From Bacteroidia bacterium (GTDB lineage: Bacteria > Bacteroidota > Bacteroidia > Cytophagales > Cyclobacteriaceae), in contig JAUHYU010000051.1 of NCBI GenBank assembly GCA_030426345.1, positions 1 through 37,346 of the forward strand: a DNA stretch of 37,346 nucleotides, given 5' to 3'. The position numbers were made by a program, and so were the translations under genes. Below the pieces are notes generated by a model. That model was not told the DNA's origin. It made no database searches and saw only the letters and a program-made list of their open reading frames with translations. Shown piece after piece: positions 33,589 to 37,346 of this stretch (position 1 is the stretch's first letter; each line of letters begins with the position of its first letter).

Positions 33589-34203
33589 TTAGTAATTCTC
33601 ATTGAAATAGCGCACGTACTTCTTTACTTTATTGAGTTTCAATTTTCCATATACACTTTCAAATTTTATGACGATTGATTCATCGAAGAAATCAACCAAA
33701 GCAGGCCTAAGTAATTTTGGGGACATTGGTAAGGCAACCAGATAATTATCGTCCTTGTTATTTAGAATATATATAATAGGCTGTTTACCAGTGCTCTGAT
33801 CAATAATTGCTGGAATCAGTCCACCTCCTGTATAGGAACTCACATTACTCTGCTGATTATTAATGAATAACAATTCCACATTACCTTGAATCAAAAATTC
33901 AGCCTCTACCAATTCAAAGTATATACTCATGTTGTCCTTAAATGGATGATAATTCTTGAATATTCGCCATATTCCTTTGTTTTTTTTATATTCCTTAATC
34001 TCATCCAAATTAAATTTCAAAGGGTCTTTATCCCTTGGTGTTCTCCATAGCTCCACATCCTTCTGCCCATCCATAAAAGAAATCTCTGTTTTTATATACC
34101 CTTCAATCAAAGAGTCATTCTCAAGAATTACATATCCATTTTGAGAGAACAATTTAGAAGTCAAAAATAAAAATGGAATTATCGCAGTTATTATATATTT
34201 CAT
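33589..34203 (-). CDS. Secreted hypothetical protein
   Basis: 204 residues from ATG 34203 (MKYIITAIIPFLFLTSKLFSQ, a clear signal peptide); a TTG two codons earlier is the other possible start. The mature part is a beta-rich protein with repeated patterns such as YIKTEISFMDGQKDVELWR and LKFNLDEIKEYKKNKGIWR. It resembles uncharacterised exported Bacteroidota proteins; no domain is recognised. It stands alone, converging on the dehydrogenase gene and about 500 bp after the aldo/keto reductase gene, from which it is separated by repeat B. Function unknown. Confidence 0.65.
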   Translation of the reverse strand: MKYIITAIIPFLFLTSKLFSQNGYVILENDSLIEGYIKTEISFMDGQKDVELWRTPRDKDPLKFNLDEIKEYKKNKGIWRIFKNYHPFKDNMSIYFELVEAEFLIQGNVELLFINNQQSNVSSYTGGGLIPAIIDQSTGKQPIIYILNNKDDNYLVALPMSPKLLRPALVDFFDESIVIKFESVYGKLKLNKVKKYVRYFNENY

Positions 34204-34710
34204 TTTCAATAGTTAGATTTTAATTAAAAAAAATTCCACCAAGTTCTGTGAAAGGACCAATCTTTGTCCCTTAATGATGACATTTATTCTAGGTATAAAT
34301 GATTTTTCTACATCTCTAATTACTGCTCCGTCAATTTTAGTCTAGCTCTAAACAGAAACTGTTATTGAAAGGGCGATTATAAATAAAGTTTGTCGCTTTG
34401 TCATTTAGAAATTCGTCCTTGAAAAATGCACTCCAAAATTTTAACACGCTTACTACACATATCTCAATTATCAAAAATCCAAATCTACCGAGATTTGGAT
34501 CATATCAAAAAAACATTGGTAAATTTCCAAAAAACCCTCTAAAATCCATGGATTTTAGAGGGTTTTTGACCTTGTTTTTTATCTGAGATGTTGATTGGTT
34601 CTCAAACAAAATATAAACTAAAAATCTGTTAGTGTGTTGATATGGTTGAATTTAAAAAATAACATCGACCCGGAATGAGAAATATATTGCTCTAACAAAT
34701 GAACTGGAAT
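34204..34710. other. Intergenic region carrying repeat B
   Basis: About 500 bp with no supported gene. Apart from repeat B (34451-34567) it is AT-rich sequence, and a 62-codon plus-strand frame over the repeat has no support of its own. The region presumably includes the 3' end of the aldo/keto reductase transcript and the promoter of the 33589 gene. Confidence 0.4.
34451..34567. repeat. Multi-hairpin repeat element, copy B
   Basis: The arm contains a perfect hairpin, ATCCAAATCT-accg-AGATTTGGAT (34477-34500), then ATTGGTAAATTTCC and a 38-bp perfect palindrome (34530-34567) of the CCCTC/GAGGG type. It is orientated like copies A and C. The palindrome lies 144 bp after the aldo/keto reductase stop and could end that transcript. 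Confidence 0.65.
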
Positions 34711-35706
34711 TTATGACTTATAAAATTCTACTTTTGCTCCTTCCAAATCTGCATGACCAACTCTTTCCACTAGTTCTAGCCGCGTTTTTTCGCTCATTGC
34801 TATGAATGATCTGGCCAAGTCTATTTTTTCCTGCAGCATCTCAACATCATCAGCACCTGTTATTAAGGTACTTATTGGCAGGGACCAGGCAAAATGAATA
34901 GCCTCTTGTACACTGACTACATTAGGGATTACTTTTGGATTGTCCCCACTTACAAAATGGGTTTTGCCTCCAAAAAATCCACCATTAGACAGGGTTTTCA
35001 TGGCCAAAATACCCATCTGTCTTTCCACAAGAGTTGGCAATACATTATTGATAAAACTCTTATAATTTGGATCGAAACAATTCATTGGCATTTGACATGT
35101 TTCCAAAATATTGGTGCTTTCGAGCATGCGCTTGTGAGCATTAAAGTCTTGATGTCCTGTAAATCCAATATGCTTGACTTTTCCAGATTCCTTGGCCCTT
35201 ATAAACACCTCCAAAACCTCCTGCTCAATTCTAGTATCCACGTCTTGCGGACTTCTTATACTATGCATTTGCCATAAATCAACATAATCGAGCTTCATCC
35301 TTTTTAAGGAACCCTCTAATTCGGACAAAGCATCTTTACCGGAGACAGCAGTTGTCTTCGTCATAATAAAGGAAACATCGCGATATTTGGGCACGAGGTA
35401 TTTGCCATATCTTTCTTCAGATTTACCTCTTCCGTATGAATGTGCATTATCAAAAAATCTAATGCCTCCGTCAATGGCACATTCTATCTGTGCCTCTGCA
35501 GTTATTTCTTCGCACTTGGCAATATGTGCACCTCCAAGACCGAGCATAGTTACTTTTTCTCCAGTCCTTCCAAGAAATCTCAACGGCAACAATTCCCCGA
35601 ATTTATCTTTAGGGGCATAAAAATTGCCATTGATTCCTTTTAGGGGAACTAATAACCCTGCAGTCAAAGCGACCAATGTTTTTAATACGGATCTCCTGTC
35701 GTTCAT
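34711..35706 (-). CDS. Tat-signal aldo/keto reductase
   Basis: 331 residues. The N terminus has a short twin-arginine signal (MNDRRSVLKT then a hydrophobic stretch), so it is probably periplasmic. The aldo/keto reductase barrel has the full catalytic tetrad: D86 and Y91 in FFDNAHSYGRG, K117 in FIMTKTTA, and H148 in YVDLWQMHSI. The C-terminal cofactor part contains LITGADDVEMLQEKIDLA. It reduces an aldehyde or keto group with NADPH; an exported member must be carried out with its cofactor. Substrate unknown; keto-sugars are a reasonable guess given the sugar dehydrogenase and oxidoreductase nearby. Confidence 0.9.
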   Translation of the reverse strand: MNDRRSVLKTLVALTAGLLVPLKGINGNFYAPKDKFGELLPLRFLGRTGEKVTMLGLGGAHIAKCEEITAEAQIECAIDGGIRFFDNAHSYGRGKSEERYGKYLVPKYRDVSFIMTKTTAVSGKDALSELEGSLKRMKLDYVDLWQMHSIRSPQDVDTRIEQEVLEVFIRAKESGKVKHIGFTGHQDFNAHKRMLESTNILETCQMPMNCFDPNYKSFINNVLPTLVERQMGILAMKTLSNGGFFGGKTHFVSGDNPKVIPNVVSVQEAIHFAWSLPISTLITGADDVEMLQEKIDLARSFIAMSEKTRLELVERVGHADLEGAKVEFYKS

Positions 35707-35905
35707 AAGATTACGTGATTTGTTGGTGAGTAAAAATGAATTTACAGATTTTACATTTTCAACACAAACGTTAGGATTAATTTGAATTCTTAGCTGAGAA
35801 TAGCTGCAAGTTATGATTCATTTCGAAAGGTGCGTTTACTTCGATATGCTAAAGTCAAGTTGCTTGTTTATCTAACTCTATTTCTTGGTTGTGTAACAGA
35901 TGGGA

Positions 35906-36372
35906 TTGTTGTGCATAATTTTTTATTTGAGTCCATTGAATTCGATTGGTAATATCCATTTGGATCTGATGGACTTCCCATCAACTTCGGATGGGTTCCA
36001 TTTTGGCATTAGTTTAACAATTCTAATTGCCTCTTTATCACAATCCGGATGCAATCCTTTTACAATACTAATGTTCGATATATTTCCATCTTTCTCCACA
36101 TAGAATTCAATAAATACTTTTCCTACAATCGTTTCTTTTCCAACAGTCCAATTATAATTTTTCTTTATGAATACTTTGAGTGAGTCAGCTCCTCCTGGAA
36201 AAGATGGATATTTAACCGGATCAATTAGAATTAATTCAGTCGAATCAATTTTTCCGATTTGATCTTTTTCCAATTTGTTAGGTTTATCCTGTGCAAAAAG
36301 GTGTAAAGTGAAATTAAGCACTAAAAATAGTGTAAAACTATATCTCAATTATTTGTTAATTATGCACAACAA
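35906..36372. repeat. 15-bp inverted repeat flanking the TonB-domain gene
   Basis: TTGTTGTGCATAATT at 35906-35920 and its exact complement at 36358-36372 lie immediately outside the TonB-domain gene (3 bp beyond its stop, 10 bp before its start). The inner core GTTGTGC/GCACAAC is also part of the IS982 terminal repeat at 18017. Possible explanations are an integron-like cassette boundary, a mini-mobile element or chance. Confidence 0.45.
35923..36348 (-). CDS. Small exported TonB C-terminal-domain protein
   Basis: 141 residues. The start is a TTG (36348) because no ATG fits: an in-frame TAA immediately precedes it and a signal peptide (RYSFTLFLVLNFTLHLFAQ) begins there. Residues about 50-141 form the TonB C-terminal domain: YPSFPGGADSLKVFI, then GKVFIEFYVEKDGNISNISI, VKGLHPDCDKEAIRIV and MPKWNPSEVDGK, exactly the Bacteroidota pattern. 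There is no membrane-spanning TonB N terminus or proline-rich linker, so it cannot span the periplasm and energise transport; it is a stand-alone exported domain. A 15-bp inverted repeat frames the gene. Confidence 0.85.
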   Translation of the reverse strand: MRYSFTLFLVLNFTLHLFAQDKPNKLEKDQIGKIDSTELILIDPVKYPSFPGGADSLKVFIKKNYNWTVGKETIVGKVFIEFYVEKDGNISNISIVKGLHPDCDKEAIRIVKLMPKWNPSEVDGKSIRSKWILPIEFNGLK

Positions 36373-36376
36373 GCGA

Positions 36377-36502
36377 ATATGTGTATTACATATATTTTGA
36401 TTGTGTCATTAATCTAAATCTACCAAGATTTTGATAGTTTTAAAAGAACATTGGTCAGTTTGCAAAAAAGCCTTTAATATCCGTGGATTTTAGAGGCTTT
36501 TT
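36377..36502. repeat. Multi-hairpin repeat element, copy C (diverged)
   Basis: The arm carries ATATGT-gtatt-ACATAT, then ATCTAAATCT-acca-AGATTTTGAT (9 of 10 pairs), then ACATTGGTCAGTTTG, and a mismatched palindrome at 36465-36502 with TTAATATCCGTGG on the left side. It starts 4 bp after the M23 peptidase stop and probably ends that transcript. It touches the inverted repeat around the TonB gene. Confidence 0.6.
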
Positions 36503-36506
36503 GATC

Positions 36507-37124
36507 TTATTTTTTTACCCATTTGCCTTTTTTGAATTCGGTTCCTTTATATCCTTCTTCAAACTCAATTGGTACGGACTCCATTCCAGAACTATTTGCT
36601 TTTAATACATTAAAATGAAGATGTTCAATATTTGTAAAACCTGTTTTACCTGATCGACCAATTGGTTGTTCTGATTTGATGATGTCACCAACTTCAACTA
36701 AGCTCCCTTTGTGTATAAGGTGCACGTATTGGGTATATAAATTCATTTCCGGATGGAAAACAGTGATGAAGTTTGCATAATCTCTCCATTTTTTTGACTT
36801 ACCACCATCTTTATAATCTTCAATTACTCCTACCACAACTCCATCTGCAGCAGCACAGATTGTATCTCCTTCCTTAAGATCAAAATCAATAGCATATTTA
36901 GAATACGCTGAAGAGTGCGTGTATTTCCCATTATATCCTTGAATAATCTTGTACTTATAGCCTTTTCTAATAGAAAGATTCATATCCTTCTTATGAATTG
37001 TATCATTTGGATTTCCCATCATCGATGTAAACTTGATTTGAATTTCGTCCTTAGTCTTATTCGTGAAATAATAAAATACGGTATCACTAGTTGGAGGTAT
37101 AATGACGGGGAAATTTTTGTCCAA
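36507..37124 (-). CDS. M23-family metallopeptidase, signal region separated by a stop
   Basis: 205 residues from the TTG at 37124, but the coding frame clearly continues upstream to 37271 (…NIKIDNPIKCPIRVFAKSS). The peptidase domain is a LytM/M23 fold: THSSAYSKYAIDFDL supplies the first His and Asp zinc ligands, and EHLHFNV the H-x-H motif. GDIIKSEQPIGRSGKTGFT is the usual glycine-rich strand region. It would cut peptidoglycan cross-links, or a partner protein, in the periplasm. A lipoprotein signal is encoded in frame further upstream (37328-37272) but a TAG at 37271-37269 separates it. As sequenced, the product would have no export signal and may be non-functional. Confidence 0.75.
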   Translation of the reverse strand: MDKNFPVIIPPTSDTVFYYFTNKTKDEIQIKFTSMMGNPNDTIHKKDMNLSIRKGYKYKIIQGYNGKYTHSSAYSKYAIDFDLKEGDTICAAADGVVVGVIEDYKDGGKSKKWRDYANFITVFHPEMNLYTQYVHLIHKGSLVEVGDIIKSEQPIGRSGKTGFTNIEHLHFNVLKANSSGMESVPIEFEEGYKGTEFKKGKWVKK

Positions 37125-37346
37125 TTTCTCTTGAATGTCCTTATTTGATGATTTGGCAAAAACTCTAATTGGACATTTTATTGGATTATCTATTTTAATA
37201 TTTAAGGTATCGTCATAGACTTCATAACCAATTTTCTGCGACCATTGCGATAGCTTCTTCTTTGGCAGCTATTTGCAATTGGTCAAGCAGATCAAAAATG
37301 CGATTACAAACGTGAATTTAAATTTCAAGGTATTTATAATTATTGA

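Noticed and set aside
27438-36502. Interpretation of the repeated palindromes as a CRISPR array
   Set aside because: Copies are kilobases apart, separated by genes, with no regular spacers and no cas genes.

Overview
The window looks like a chromosome fragment of a free-living, probably marine, member of Bacteroidota (Cytophagales-like). Evidence: low-to-middling GC, a TAnnTTTG-type promoter box, TonB, CsbD, DUF72 and AraC proteins typical of that phylum, DUF5703, FG-GAP, sulfatase and GH2 glycan genes, and several TTG/GTG starts. The exception is the first ~0.8 kb, which resembles a protein of a different group (my impression is Chloroflexota). It runs directly into the middle of a rubredoxin-domain gene, so the left edge is probably an assembly chimera or a recombination scar.

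Layout: 1-1.9 kb, foreign-looking fragment joined to a 5'-truncated rubredoxin-domain gene. 2.1-9.6 kb, a minus-strand block of membrane and stress functions: fatty-acid desaturase, CsbD-like protein, cupin plus a 38-aa Lys-rich peptide, a glycosyltransferase broken by one stop codon and coupled to a GH130 enzyme, a prohibitin/SPFH protein and an AraC regulator. Three transcription units here share a bipartite element, GATATATACAA-N16-TGTAACA, that is unlike the usual Bacteroidota promoter. 10.3-27.4 kb, a mostly plus-strand glycan-catabolism region: Tat-exported TIM-barrel protein, decayed Gfo/Idh gene, tRNA-Cys (minus), DUF5703 lipoprotein, DUF72 protein (minus), two paralogous FG-GAP proteins separated by an IS982-family element, Tat-exported Gfo/Idh/MocA oxidoreductase, sulfatase and GH2 beta-galactosidase-like enzyme. 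No SusC/SusD pair is present. 27.5-31.4 kb, response regulator and a seven-PAS histidine kinase (minus). 31.9-37.3 kb, a cytochrome c/sugar dehydrogenase fusion, then minus-strand small exported proteins, a Tat aldo/keto reductase, a TonB-domain protein and an M23 peptidase whose lipoprotein signal is cut off by an in-frame TAG.

How the parts may work together: the exported hydrolases, sulfatase and propeller proteins could strip and cut a sulfated polysaccharide, and the exported oxidoreductases and isomerase-like protein could process the sugars oxidatively in the periplasm (inference). The 2-9.6 kb block looks like an envelope-stress regulon.

The most unusual non-coding signals are the bipartite promoter-like element, a family of five covarying palindromes of 34-42 bp (three of them attached to a conserved ~80-bp multi-hairpin arm and clustered between 31.5 and 36.5 kb), and a 15-bp inverted repeat framing the TonB gene.
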